This document shows, one piece after another, positions 1 through 9,212 of a stretch of DNA of 64,000 bases; the first letter of the stretch is position 1; every line of letters starts with the position of its first letter. Location: the NCBI GenBank assembly GCA_021733665.1, contig JAHREI010000004.1, positions 1-64,000 on the forward strand, given 5' to 3'. The stretch is from Bacillus subtilis. Its GTDB lineage: Bacteria > Pseudomonadota > Alphaproteobacteria > Rhizobiales > Rhizobiaceae. The position numbers were made by a program, and so were the translations under genes. The notes beneath the pieces were generated by a model that had not been told where the DNA came from, made no database searches, and saw nothing but the letters and a program-made list of their open reading frames with translations.

Positions 1-24
1 TTCAAGATGCAATCGCATCCGTGA

Positions 25-101
<77 letters not shown>

Positions 102-130
102 AATCACAATCCTATATCAGCTTCCTATAC

Positions 131-163
131 AAAAGCCCCGATCACTAATGACCGGGGCTTTTT
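131..163 (+). terminator. terminator behind the initiator tRNA
   Basis: A stem AGCCCCG/CGGGGCT around a short loop is followed by a run of T. It lies just downstream of the tRNA and is probably its transcript end. Confidence 0.85.
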
Positions 164-242
164 GCATTTATAGTCTGTCTGGCGGCATCAATAATCAAAA
201 TCTGAATTTTGGAGAGGGGAGGAGAAGCCTGAAAGCTCCAAC

Positions 243-1025
243 TCAACCCAACAAACCTGAAATCCGCAGAGATAAATCAACAGCTAATGCGCTAGCCTCA
301 GAACCACGTCCAGACCAGTCGTCAATCACTTCACCTAAATAAGCAGAGCGTGCATAAGACAATACATTTGCAGAACGTTCAGACAATAACGCTATAGCCC
401 ATAAGGCAGCGTGGTCTTTGCTGGTAAACTGGCCAGTCGTCGCGGTGTAAAGCATCCGCGCCAATGTCAGCAAAACATTGCGCTCATCCCCGTGAAGACC
501 CTCCATTAAAGAAGGTAACAGAATACGCATCCCAGCTTTGATATGCTCTGATGTGTTTTGCGTCAGAAGTGTCTGCACTTCCGGACCATAGAGAGCAAAT
601 GCTTCATTATAAGCCTGTGCTAGCACTAGTGTGTATTCAGGATCACTGTTGGCTAACGGAACTTCTCCAGCTTCGAAACTATCACGCAGCCATTCGCCAT
701 ACACAAAATCAGCACGAGCAGGAAATTCATTCGCTGCTAAATCTGCTTGTGTGAAGATCATAACTTCAAGACAGCGCTCATCAATGTTTTGAGCGGGATG
801 ACGACCGGAAAGTTGCATCAATGCAGCCAATAATCTTGAACGCTCTTTTGCGGTTAAAGGGCTCTTGATGATCGTTAGCAGATCAATATCACTCTGCGGT
901 TTTAATACGCCACCCAGTGCAGAGCCATGAATATAAATTCCGAGTAGCTTGTCCTGTAAGATTTCTTTTAAAATTGCCGAAGCTGCTAATGTTTGTGCTG
1001 TAATCTCAGGTTCAGTCTTATGCAT
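243..1025 (-). CDS. AadA-like aminoglycoside nucleotidyltransferase family protein
   Basis: A 260-residue protein resembling ANT(3'')/ANT(9) adenylyltransferases such as AadA, which transfer AMP to streptomycin or spectinomycin. The nucleotidyltransferase signature HGSALGG...SDIDLL sits near the N-terminus; its two aspartates are the expected metal ligands. YGEWLRDS and the C-terminal GDERNVLLTLARMLYTATTG followed by KDHAALWA match the DUF4111 domain that completes the aminoglycoside pocket. An upstream in-frame Met at 1061 is possible, but it would run through the inverted repeat at 1048-1077, so I prefer 1025. There is no transposon or integron around it, so it looks like a resident chromosomal gene. 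Activity against a drug is inference. Confidence 0.8.
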   Translation of the reverse strand: MHKTEPEITAQTLAASAILKEILQDKLLGIYIHGSALGGVLKPQSDIDLLTIIKSPLTAKERSRLLAALMQLSGRHPAQNIDERCLEVMIFTQADLAANEFPARADFVYGEWLRDSFEAGEVPLANSDPEYTLVLAQAYNEAFALYGPEVQTLLTQNTSEHIKAGMRILLPSLMEGLHGDERNVLLTLARMLYTATTGQFTSKDHAALWAIALLSERSANVLSYARSAYLGEVIDDWSGRGSEASALAVDLSLRISGLLG

Positions 1026-1047
1026 AGTAGAACATTCTCGGAATTGG

Positions 1048-1077
1048 TATCTATGGCGCAAGTATACGCCATAGATA
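1048..1077. promoter_or_regulatory. perfect 11-bp inverted repeat upstream of the AadA-like gene
   Basis: TATCTATGGCG at 1048-1058 is repeated inverted at 1067-1077 with an 8-base spacer. It lies between the MFS gene stop and the nucleotidyltransferase start. There is no T-run on either side, so it could be an operator or a weak terminator. I cannot assign a protein to it. Confidence 0.5.
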
Positions 1078-1091
1078 TGTGTGTCGTCTGG

Positions 1092-2399
1092 TTAAATATA
1101 TCGTTCTTCTTTGAACAATGCATAGGCGATGAATGCAATAACCAGCATGACGCCTAGATACCAGAATGGTGCCATCGGGTTTTTATTGGTTATTTCCAGC
1201 AACCATGTGACGACAATTTGCGCTGTCCCACCAAAAATGGTCACGCCAATCCCATACGTCATAGCAGTTGCTGAGGCGCGCACTGTACGCGGGAAGGCTT
1301 CCATAATGATAAGCAGTCCCGTCGTGAGCAAAGCGCCCAGAGCGGCAATGGTTACCAGCAGGCTGATAAAGAACGGCCAAAATTGCGTAACCAGTTGAAA
1401 TGACAGCCATGAGGATATCAGGCTGATGGCAATAATCACCAGTGCCAGTGGTTTACGCTTTGGAAGCCGGTCGCAAGCAAGACCGGCAAGAAGCGCAAAG
1501 ATGATCATCACAATACTGGTTGCGGCGCTGATCATATAAGACATGGTTGCGTCCATCTCAGTAATTTCTTTGAGATAGGTCGGCATATAGAAGACCATGA
1601 TATACATCAGCAAAGTCATCGGCATCACCATAAAAATAGCGATGACGAACTGACGAAAATGCGTGGTAATCAGCTCTTTAACCGGATTGGTCGTGCCTGT
1701 TGTGCTGTCATGTTCTGCACCAACAAATGTCTCATTGATATGTGCACGGATATAAAGACCGACGGGAATGATCAACAGGGCGAAGATAAACGGAACACGC
1801 CAGCCCCAGCTATGAAGTGCTTCATCCGAAAGAAAATAGGTCAGGCCTGCGCCGAAAAGCGCACCGCACATGGAGCTTAAACCCTGACCGATAAACTGCC
1901 AGCTAACGAAAAATCCGCGTTCATTCTTGTCGGCAGATTCCATTAGCAATGTTGTGGCCGCGCCGATTTCACCACCTGCGGAGAAGCCCTGTAGCAGACG
2001 ACCAAGGACAATCAGCAAGGGTGCCGCCCAGCCGATCATCTCATAAGGCGGAGCAAATCCGATAAGTGCACTGCCAGCAGCCATCAACATAATCGTCAGC
2101 AACATTGCCGACTTACGCCCTTTACGGTCTGCATAGGCACCGATAAGAATACTGCCCAGTGGCCGCATGATAAAGCCGACACCAAATACGGAAACGGCAA
2201 TCAGCAGGGATACAAGCGGATTATCTGACGGGAAAAATACTCTGCCGATGACTGCAGCAAAGAAACTATAGACGGTGAAATCAAAGATTTCGAGAAAGTT
2301 GCCGACACCGGCAGCAGCAATTAGTTTGGTTTTCTCAGCGCGGGTTTTCAGTCCGATCTGTTCGTTTCCCTCACCAATTAAGGCATGACTGTTTGACAT
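1092..2399 (-). CDS. MFS transporter, metabolite:H+ symporter (MHS) family
   Basis: A 435-residue inner-membrane permease with about twelve hydrophobic segments. The loop between helices 2 and 3 contains GAYADRKGRKSAM, the MFS signature, and EIFDFTVYSFFA in helix 1 is typical of the MHS subfamily that includes ProP, citrate, shikimate and alpha-ketoglutarate symporters. RPLGSILIG and GRLLQGFSAGGEIG also fit. It probably couples uptake of an organic acid or zwitterion to protons. The substrate cannot be told from the sequence. It is transcribed in the same direction as the downstream nucleotidyltransferase, with about 66 bases and an inverted repeat between them, so co-transcription is uncertain. 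Confidence 0.88.
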   Translation of the reverse strand: MSNSHALIGEGNEQIGLKTRAEKTKLIAAAGVGNFLEIFDFTVYSFFAAVIGRVFFPSDNPLVSLLIAVSVFGVGFIMRPLGSILIGAYADRKGRKSAMLLTIMLMAAGSALIGFAPPYEMIGWAAPLLIVLGRLLQGFSAGGEIGAATTLLMESADKNERGFFVSWQFIGQGLSSMCGALFGAGLTYFLSDEALHSWGWRVPFIFALLIIPVGLYIRAHINETFVGAEHDSTTGTTNPVKELITTHFRQFVIAIFMVMPMTLLMYIMVFYMPTYLKEITEMDATMSYMISAATSIVMIIFALLAGLACDRLPKRKPLALVIIAISLISSWLSFQLVTQFWPFFISLLVTIAALGALLTTGLLIIMEAFPRTVRASATAMTYGIGVTIFGGTAQIVVTWLLEITNKNPMAPFWYLGVMLVIAFIAYALFKEERYI

Positions 2400-2647
2400 T
2401 ATTCTCCCTCCTACAAGAGGAGCAAAGCCTAACCAACAGTTCTGGCTGTGCCAATGGCCTAATTTTATTAATTACTTAGTAAATGAAAGACGGTTTTTTA
2501 TAAAATATTGTTTTGATAGTTTGTATTTTTAATCTCCGGCAGAGCTCTTTTTTAGTTGTAACAAGGAAAGCTAAAAATCCCTCTTGAGCTATGCAGATGT
2601 CTGGCTTATCCCTGATGTCAAAATAGCAAAATGCGGGAATTATACTT

Positions 2648-4207
2648 ATGCAAGCCGTTGATAAATCAGCCATTGATGCCGTTATGCGCAGTCTCTCAGA
2701 GCAGTATAAAGGGCCGGGTGGCGTTGCTGCAGTCATCAAAGATGGTGAGGTGATTGCAAAACGCGTCTGGGGCTATGCCGATCTGGATAAAAGAGTGCCG
2801 ATGAGCGCGGCAACTCTGATGCCGATCTGCTCTGTCAGTAAGGAATTCACTTGCGCCGCACTGCTTGATGCGGTTGGCGAGCCTTCCGTTTTGGATGATG
2901 CTCTTGCTGTATATTTGCCTGATTTTGAAGGCGCGCGTCCTAAGGTTGTTGATCTGTGTAATAACCAGTCCGGCTTGCGGGATTACTGGGCGCTGACTGT
3001 GATCTGCGGAGCTGATCCGGAAGGACTATTTACGCCTGATGATGCCCGCAAATTGCTGGGTAAACTGCGTACAACCCATTTTGAAAGCGGCACGCATTAC
3101 TCCTATAATAATGGTAATTTCCGTCTGCTCTCTTTCCTGATTGAAGAGAAAACCGGTCGCTCACTGGATGAGTTGTTACGTGAACGTATTTTTCTGCCGG
3201 CAGGTATGAAAACAGCAGGTCTGTTCCCCGATACATCGGTGACACCGGGTGGCGCTGTCGGTTATGAAGGCAATATCGTTTCGGGCTTTACGCCAGCGGT
3301 GAACAATATTCATTGGAGCGGGGATGCAGGTGTTTGTGCATCGCTTGATGATATGATTGCGTGGGATCAGTTTATCGACGCAACACGTGATGACGAAAAT
3401 GGTATCTATAACCGCCTGTCCCGTCCACAATTTTATAAAGACGGAAAACCGGCCTGCTACAGTTTTGGGCTGAATCATCTGAATTTTGACGGCGTGAAAA
3501 TTACCGGTCACGGTGGTGCTTTGCGTGGCTGGCGTTGTCAGCGTTTCCATGCAGCTGAGCATCGTCTTTCGGTGATTACAATGTTCAACCATCAGGGCGG
3601 CGCTTCAGGGGCAGCCGAGCAATTGATGCGGGCTGCGTTGGGGCTTCAAAAAGCAAAGGCGCAAGCTCTGCCTGTAGATGCGGAGTGGTATGGCAATTAT
3701 TTTGATTCGGAAACAAAGCTGAGCCTCAGCCTTGTACCGGCAATGGACGGACAGGTTCATGCGCGTTTTGCCACGTCGCCTGAAATGATGATAATGCAGG
3801 CCGATGGCAGTTTGCGGTCAACTGGTATGGTTTTGCAACGAGACGGCGATGCTATTTCTTTGCGCAGGGAAGCTGAGAACCTGTCAGCGCAGATGCATCG
3901 TGTTTCCGGTGAGGGACGTGCGGATATTGCCGGTTCTTACTATTGTGCGGAAATGGATGCGACATTTGTTTGTGAAATTACCGGTGATGCAGCCTATGCA
4001 GCATTTGAAGGCTTCCTCGGTAAAGGGCCGATGCAGCCACTTTATGCGATTGCCGAGGATATCTGGTTGCTGCCATGCCAGCGTGGCATGGATGCTCCGG
4101 CTCCTGGTGATTGGACTGTCGTTGCCGAGCGTGATGCAACAGGTGCGATCACGGGGCTTACAATCGGTTGCTGGCTTGCCCGCGGTTTGAGCTATAAGAA
4201 GCGCTGA
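2648..4207 (+). CDS. dap: D-aminopeptidase (DAP), penicillin-binding-protein fold
   Basis: A 519-residue serine peptidase of family S12, matching the length and layout of Ochrobactrum anthropi D-aminopeptidase, which removes N-terminal D-alanine and related D-residues from peptides and amides. The catalytic motif SVSK places Ser62 and Lys65 exactly as in that enzyme, Tyr153 lies in YSYNNGN, and the third motif HGG lies in TGHGGALRG. Two C-terminal beta-barrel domains follow from about residue 330, and the end GCWLARGLSYKKR also matches the family. There is no signal peptide, so the enzyme is cytoplasmic. It stands alone, converging on the TonB receptor gene across a shared terminator. The start lies just after a weak GGGAA ribosome-binding site. 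Confidence 0.93.
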   Translation: MQAVDKSAIDAVMRSLSEQYKGPGGVAAVIKDGEVIAKRVWGYADLDKRVPMSAATLMPICSVSKEFTCAALLDAVGEPSVLDDALAVYLPDFEGARPKVVDLCNNQSGLRDYWALTVICGADPEGLFTPDDARKLLGKLRTTHFESGTHYSYNNGNFRLLSFLIEEKTGRSLDELLRERIFLPAGMKTAGLFPDTSVTPGGAVGYEGNIVSGFTPAVNNIHWSGDAGVCASLDDMIAWDQFIDATRDDENGIYNRLSRPQFYKDGKPACYSFGLNHLNFDGVKITGHGGALRGWRCQRFHAAEHRLSVITMFNHQGGASGAAEQLMRAALGLQKAKAQALPVDAEWYGNYFDSETKLSLSLVPAMDGQVHARFATSPEMMIMQADGSLRSTGMVLQRDGDAISLRREAENLSAQMHRVSGEGRADIAGSYYCAEMDATFVCEITGDAAYAAFEGFLGKGPMQPLYAIAEDIWLLPCQRGMDAPAPGDWTVVAERDATGAITGLTIGCWLARGLSYKKR

Positions 4208-4211
4208 TATT

Positions 4212-4244
4212 AAAAAACCGCCGGAAATTCCGGCGGTTTTTATT
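4212..4244. terminator. bidirectional terminator between dap and the TonB receptor gene
   Basis: AACCGCCGGAA/TTCCGGCGGTT forms a near-perfect stem with A-run before and T-run after, so it can stop transcription from both convergent genes. Confidence 0.9.
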
Positions 4245-4298
4245 TGTTCTGAATTCATTTTCAATGGCGAAATTTATTCCCGTTGAAAATGACTGACA

Positions 4299-6344
4299 TC
4301 AGAATTTTGATGTCAGAGAGATGAAGTAGCTACGTCCGTTTTCAACGAAATTTGATTCAGATTTTGGCTGCTTATCAAAGATGTTATTTACGCCTGCACG
4401 GAAGGTGAAGTTCTCAGTCGGATCATATTTGAACGAAACATTAGCGATATTGTAAGCTGATACGTTTTGAGCTGTGAGTGTTTCAGGAGTCGAAACGTAA
4501 TCCACCTGCTTACCATAGAATGCCAAACCACCTGTTACACTGAAATCTTCACGAACCTGCCATGTCAGTTCAGTGTTGATGGAGTATTTCGGATCAGCCG
4601 AGAGCGGCATACCTGTTTCAAGGTTACGGCTCTCGATCAGATAAGTAAACGAGTTCGTCCATGTCCAGTCCGGATGAGGATTAACAGACAGGTTACCTTC
4701 AAAGCCTTGTGTACGTGCACGGTCAATATTGATCTGCTGTACGTATTTTGTACCATCAGGCTGGATCAGTGATGCTTTACGGGCTGATGTGATTTTGTCA
4801 TCAATTTCATTGTAGAAATATGTCAGACCGGCTTCCCAGTTATCCTGCACATAAATACCACCCAGCTCAAAACTATTGCTGGTTTCAGGCTTCAGATCTG
4901 GGTTACCAACCATTTCGCAAGGGCCGCCAACGGCGCCACAGCCACGGCCACGGGATGTCTGCACCCAATTCGGATTCAACTGACGCATGTTTGGCGCTTT
5001 AAATGCCTGAGCCCAGCCAGCTTTTAATGTCAGGCTGTCGTTGACATCGTAGTTAAGGTACAAACGCGGGCTTGCATGCGTGCCAAACTTTTCATGGCGG
5101 TCAATGCGCAGTCCGGCAGTGAGCTTCAGATCATCGGTCAGCTTGATTTGATCCTCAGCAAAAATGGCAGCAGTCCAGATGCTTGTTTCTGTTGTACCTG
5201 TTGTTCCGGTAACAGAGTTTGGCTTGCCGAGATTCTCTGGATCCTTCATTTCTTCGTAACGATATTCAGCACCTAAAGTCAGGTTCTGCTCGAACAAGAA
5301 GTCGAGCGGCATTGAGACTTTACCGTCCAGCGTATAGCTGCGGACATTAATTGTCGTGTCGCCGGTGATTTGACCTGCACGGTTTGTGGTGTTGTGGTGA
5401 TTGTCAGCATCCTCAAGAGAGGCGGTAATTGTAGACGTCCCGAAATCCCACTCTCCGACATGACGCAAAGAAGCTGTCGTACGAGTAATGGATGTTTTGC
5501 TGGTGTCAATTTCACCTGCTGCGAGAGATGGTTTGTATTTTTCTTTACCTGTACCGACTTCGAGCTCAAACATCTGAGTGTCGGTTGGTGTCCATGTCAG
5601 GCGACCGGCGATATCATAATCATCACTACCACCTGGTGTCTGAATGTCATTGTGGCGCGAAGGATCTGACGGATCTTTTCTGCTGATATTCCCATAGGCT
5701 GTGAATGTCAGCTCTTCCGGTACAATCGGTCCGCTTACATAGGCGCTAACTTTTTTTGTGACACCGGTTGCTTTGCTTTCAGGCTGAATCCATTCAGTCG
5801 TCAGCGAGCCGGACCACTTGTCACCGGATTTTTTGGTGATGATATTAACAACGCCACCCAGTGCATCTGAACCGTAAAGGGTCGACATTGGTCCGCGTAC
5901 TACCTCAATACGGTCGATTGCATCAACCGGCACCCAATCCAGATCACCATTATAATGGCGCATGGTCGTCAAGCCTGCTCCCACACGCTTACCGTCGATC
6001 AGAATAAGAGTGTAGCCGCTCCCCATACCGCGCATACTGATGCCGCGCGTACCATCACTGCCAAAACCGACATTCAGCCCCGGAACAGTTCTAAGCGCCT
6101 CTGTAATATCCGGAGCACCTTTTTGCTGTAGCTGATCTTGTCCAATTACTGAAATACTGGCAGGGGCATCTTTTACGTTGGTTGCAACAGACGACGCTGT
6201 AACAACAATCTGTTCAAGAACAATGGCGCCTTCGGCAGGTTTTTCATCGTTCTTTGTAGTTTCTTGTGCAGAAGCTACAACACTGAAAGCCAGCAAACTT
6301 GTGCTGAGCGATAGTATGGACTTTAAAACTTTTGTTGACCGCAT
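4299..6344 (-). CDS. TonB-dependent outer-membrane receptor (FepA/CirA-like)
   Basis: A 681-residue outer-membrane receptor. A signal peptide (about residues 1-27, ending ...VVASAQ) is followed by the TonB-box-like EQIVVTAS and a plug domain with ISMRGMGSGYTLILIDGKRV and VVRGPMSTLYGSDALGGVV, then a beta-barrel ending in the typical aromatic residue (SLTSKF). This architecture matches ferric siderophore and colicin I receptors of the CirA/FepA type. The true start is probably the second Met, because a strong AGGGGTGG ribosome-binding site lies about nine bases before it; the first Met at 6365 has none. Iron uptake is likely, but no ABC transporter, regulator or clear Fur/Irr box is adjacent. 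The substrate is unknown. Confidence 0.88.
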   Translation of the reverse strand: MRSTKVLKSILSLSTSLLAFSVVASAQETTKNDEKPAEGAIVLEQIVVTASSVATNVKDAPASISVIGQDQLQQKGAPDITEALRTVPGLNVGFGSDGTRGISMRGMGSGYTLILIDGKRVGAGLTTMRHYNGDLDWVPVDAIDRIEVVRGPMSTLYGSDALGGVVNIITKKSGDKWSGSLTTEWIQPESKATGVTKKVSAYVSGPIVPEELTFTAYGNISRKDPSDPSRHNDIQTPGGSDDYDIAGRLTWTPTDTQMFELEVGTGKEKYKPSLAAGEIDTSKTSITRTTASLRHVGEWDFGTSTITASLEDADNHHNTTNRAGQITGDTTINVRSYTLDGKVSMPLDFLFEQNLTLGAEYRYEEMKDPENLGKPNSVTGTTGTTETSIWTAAIFAEDQIKLTDDLKLTAGLRIDRHEKFGTHASPRLYLNYDVNDSLTLKAGWAQAFKAPNMRQLNPNWVQTSRGRGCGAVGGPCEMVGNPDLKPETSNSFELGGIYVQDNWEAGLTYFYNEIDDKITSARKASLIQPDGTKYVQQINIDRARTQGFEGNLSVNPHPDWTWTNSFTYLIESRNLETGMPLSADPKYSINTELTWQVREDFSVTGGLAFYGKQVDYVSTPETLTAQNVSAYNIANVSFKYDPTENFTFRAGVNNIFDKQPKSESNFVENGRSYFISLTSKF

Positions 6345-6473
6345 TGCTACAACCACCCCTGACATTAATATGAGTTAATTACTCCTCTTAATGTCGAAGG
6401 AAAAATGGTCAAGCTAAAATGCTTATGAATCCACGATAAACATTTTTAAAAAATTCAGTGTGTGAAAAATACA

Positions 6474-6581
6474 CTAGAGCATTTCACAGTTAAGCTGGAT
6501 CAACTTGACGTCGGGATAATGCGATAAACTAAAGAATCTAGAGCGAGCACTGCGTTCAATACGAACATAAACCGTTCTAGG
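6474..6581 (+). repeat. intergenic repeat family R1, copy A
   Basis: About 106 bases starting TAGAGCATTTCAC and ending CCGTTCTAGG align along their length with the reverse complement of 12539-12644. The first 32 bases are identical at 27 positions, and inner blocks such as AATGCGA, AAAGAA and AGAGC.AGCAC are shared. It lies upstream of the TonB receptor gene. Confidence 0.8.
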
Positions 6582-7132
6582 TTCGTATTTGTCGTGCTTT
6601 ACCGGATGCATGTGCCAGCCAGCGTGGCAACCATGCAGAAGATGAGCAACTGCCGCCGCAATTAATCCGCTTGGATGGCGGCTGGATTTTGTCTCTGTGA
6701 TTTTGCGGCTGCATATGCATCGTTGAACGCTCCGATAGCGTGTTCGCAGGCAGAATATTCAATTTCAATGAAACAGGAATGACCATTCTGCGACTTATTT
6801 ATGATGAATCGGATTGTCGCCGCGAGTGAATGGCTGGCCGGACTGCATTGTCGCAATCAGAATATTTAGCAAAGAAGCATGGTTAGGTGACATATGCAAA
6901 TTTTACCGTGCGTTTTGCGCAATTTTTCAAAGAAATAATGATAATTCGGATAGTTTTCTTGCTTTTAATCGGATAAATCATTTCGATCATAATATGCAGA
7001 CCTGCCGGTTTCCGGCATAGTCCCATATTTCTGAACAAGTATATTTTTGAGACGTTGTTCTGCATTGATATTTCTGCAGGTTCCGTACTGGATCATTTCA
7101 CAGCCGGAAACCTGTATAAACAGGATAAGAAA
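6582..7132. other. 551-base region without a confident gene; possible gene remnant on the minus strand
   Basis: No complete gene is evident between repeat R1-A and the MFS gene. On the minus strand, 6856-6662 reads through with a protein-like composition (for example HSCFIEIEYSACEHAIGAFN) but has only a TTG start, no good ribosome-binding site, and ends at a TAA, after which the same frame continues for 23 codons. This could be a decayed gene. The last part (about 6890-7130) is AT-rich and should hold the promoter of the MFS gene. Confidence 0.3.
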
Positions 7133-8461
7133 ATGAGTGTTTCCGGTGCTTCCGGTAAAGCTGCCACTAAAAATGACAAGGCAGCTCCGGTATTGAATTC
7201 GCCTGCACGCGTGCTGTTTGCCAGCCTTGTGGGCACTACAATCGAATTCTTCGATTTCTACGTTTACGCCACTGCCGCAGTTTTGGTGTTTCCTGCTGTG
7301 TTCTTTCCGGCTAGCGATCCGACCTCGGCAATGCTGCAATCCTTTGCGACATTCTCGATTGCGTTCTTTGCCCGTCCGTTCGGCGCTATGGTTTTCGGTC
7401 ATTTCGGTGACAAGATCGGTCGTAAGGCAACTCTGGTTGCCGCGCTGATGACCATGGGGCTGTCGACCGTTATTATCGGTCTGCTGCCGACCTATGCTCA
7501 GATCGGTGTTGCTGCGCCGCTGTTGCTGGCGCTTTGCCGTTTCGGTCAGGGACTTGGTCTTGGCGGTGAATGGGGCGGTGCCGTGTTGCTCGCCACAGAA
7601 AACGCCCCTGCCGGTAAGCGTACATGGTATGCGATGTTCCCTCAGCTCGGTGCGCCGATCGGCTTTATCCTTTCTGCCGGTACATTCATCATTCTCGGCG
7701 CGACACTGACCAATGAACAGTTCATGAGCTGGGGCTGGCGTATTCCGTTTGTGGGTTCAATCCTGCTGGTTGCCGTTGGTCTTTATGTGCGTATCAAAAT
7801 CACTGAAACGCCTGAATTCCAGAAAGCCATGGACAAACAGGAACGCGTACAGGTTCCGCTGGCCGCTGTTTTCAAAGACCACAAACGTGCACTGGTACTG
7901 GGTACTTTCTCGGCGCTGGCAACATTCGTGCTGTTCTATCTGATGACCGTGTTCATGCTGTCATGGGCGACCCGTCCGGTGGAGCAGGCAGGTATGGGCT
8001 ATACCCGTGAGCAGTTCCTGTTCATTCAAATGGTTGGTGTTGCATTTTTTGGTCTGCTGATTCCGGTTTCCGGTCTGTTGTCTGACCGTTTTGGCCGCCG
8101 TTTCATCATGATCCTCACCACAATCGGTATTGGTCTGTTTGGTCTCGTTATGGCGCCGCTGCTGAGTGCAGGTGTTGTTGGTGCAGTCTTGTGTTCGATC
8201 ATCGGTTTCGCGCTGATGGGCATGACCTATGGCCCGATTGGTGCTGCTCTGGCCTCGCCATTCCCGACAGCCGTTCGTTATACCGGTGCTTCGATGACCT
8301 TTAATATGGCCAGTATTTTGGGTGCGTCTCTGGCGCCATATATTGCGACATGGTTGGCAACAACCTACAGCCTTGCGCATGTTGGCCTGTATCTGTTGGT
8401 AGCAGCGCTGATTACTCTGCTGGCGATTCTCGGTCACAAAGACAAAGAATTCTCCTCCTGA
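7133..8461 (+). CDS. MFS transporter, MHS family
   Basis: A 442-residue inner-membrane symporter. SLVGTTIEFFDFYVYATAA in helix 1, GHFGDKIGRKATL in the 2-3 loop and GQGLGLGGEWGGAVLL in helix 4 are typical of the MHS family (shikimate, ProP and similar permeases). The chosen ATG follows AGGAT by six bases; the longer frame from 7055 adds 26 non-membrane residues without support. It stands alone, ends with a strong terminator, and is not in an operon with a catabolic gene, so the substrate is open. It is not a close duplicate of the MFS gene at 1092-2399. Confidence 0.88.
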   Translation: MSVSGASGKAATKNDKAAPVLNSPARVLFASLVGTTIEFFDFYVYATAAVLVFPAVFFPASDPTSAMLQSFATFSIAFFARPFGAMVFGHFGDKIGRKATLVAALMTMGLSTVIIGLLPTYAQIGVAAPLLLALCRFGQGLGLGGEWGGAVLLATENAPAGKRTWYAMFPQLGAPIGFILSAGTFIILGATLTNEQFMSWGWRIPFVGSILLVAVGLYVRIKITETPEFQKAMDKQERVQVPLAAVFKDHKRALVLGTFSALATFVLFYLMTVFMLSWATRPVEQAGMGYTREQFLFIQMVGVAFFGLLIPVSGLLSDRFGRRFIMILTTIGIGLFGLVMAPLLSAGVVGAVLCSIIGFALMGMTYGPIGAALASPFPTAVRYTGASMTFNMASILGASLAPYIATWLATTYSLAHVGLYLLVAALITLLAILGHKDKEFSS

Positions 8462-8480
8462 TCCAATAGGCAAAGAGAGA

Positions 8481-8508
8481 AAAAGGAGCCGCTTGCGGCT
8501 CCTTTTTT
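8481..8508 (+). terminator. terminator of the MFS gene
   Basis: The stem AAGGAGCCGC/GCGGCTCCTT with a two-base loop is followed by six T. Confidence 0.92.
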
Positions 8509-8514
8509 GTTTGT

Positions 8515-8577
8515 CAGAGCGGTTTCAGTTAATATTGTTTCGTTGAAACCTCTCTATTTTTTCGGAATGCGCTCTAG
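8515..8577. repeat. short element with AGAGC ... GCTCT ends, possible R1 relative
   Basis: The element begins AGAGCGGTTTCAGTTAA and ends AATGCGCTCTAG, with an inner TTTCAGTT/GTTGAAAC symmetry. The ends and spacing resemble the R1 family and similar Brucellaceae intergenic repeats, but it is shorter and more diverged. Confidence 0.45.
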
Positions 8578-8659
8578 TCCATAAAAATATCGGGAACTGG
8601 TAAGTGGCAGGATTTGCTCTATGTATATCAGAGTACATATGTAACAGGAGAGATGATCA

Positions 8660-9205
8660 ATGGTGCAGGTAACACCGCAGGACATTCTGGGTTTTTGGTT
8701 CTCAGAATCCACTGAGGCACATTGGTTTGTGCGTTCTGATGATCTTGATCAGCAAATTCAGCAACGTTTCGGCGCGACCTATGAACTGGCCGTTGAAGGC
8801 GGGCTTGCAGACTGGAAAAAGGATGCCAAAAGCGCTCTGGCACTAACGATTATTTTTGACCAGTTTCCGCGCAATATGTTCCGTGGCAGCCCCAAAGCTT
8901 TCGCCAGTGATCCGCTGGCCTGCGCCTTGTCAAAATATGCGCTGGAGCATGGCTATGATCAGGCTGTTGATGAGAAGGCGCGTCAGTTCTTTTATCTGCC
9001 GCTGATGCATAGTGAAGTTGTGGAAGATCAGGAGCAATGTGTGAAGCTCTACAAGGCGCTCGGCAATGATTTTGCCTTGGGCTTTGCCAAAGAGCATCGC
9101 GATATTGTCGAGGAATTTGGCCGTTTCCCGCATCGCAATGCGGTTCTCGGGCGTAAAAATACGCCGGAAGAAACGGAATTTCTGAAAACTCATAAGGGCT
9201 TCTGA
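8660..9205 (+). CDS. DUF924 family protein
   Basis: A 181-residue protein of the DUF924 family, an all-helical TPR-like fold of unknown function. Family marks are DILGFWF near the N-terminus, WFVRSDDLDQQI, the central LTIIFDQFPRNMFRG and FFYLPLMHSEVVEDQEQCV, and the late GRFPHRNAVLGR. AGGAGAG lies about ten bases before the ATG. It converges on ada with only seven bases between the stop codons. Confidence 0.9.
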   Translation: MVQVTPQDILGFWFSESTEAHWFVRSDDLDQQIQQRFGATYELAVEGGLADWKKDAKSALALTIIFDQFPRNMFRGSPKAFASDPLACALSKYALEHGYDQAVDEKARQFFYLPLMHSEVVEDQEQCVKLYKALGNDFALGFAKEHRDIVEEFGRFPHRNAVLGRKNTPEETEFLKTHKGF

Positions 9206-9212
9206 TCCGGCC

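Noticed and set aside
6345-6473. Fur or Irr box upstream of the TonB receptor gene
   Set aside because: AT-rich stretches exist but no sequence close enough to a known iron-regulatory consensus.
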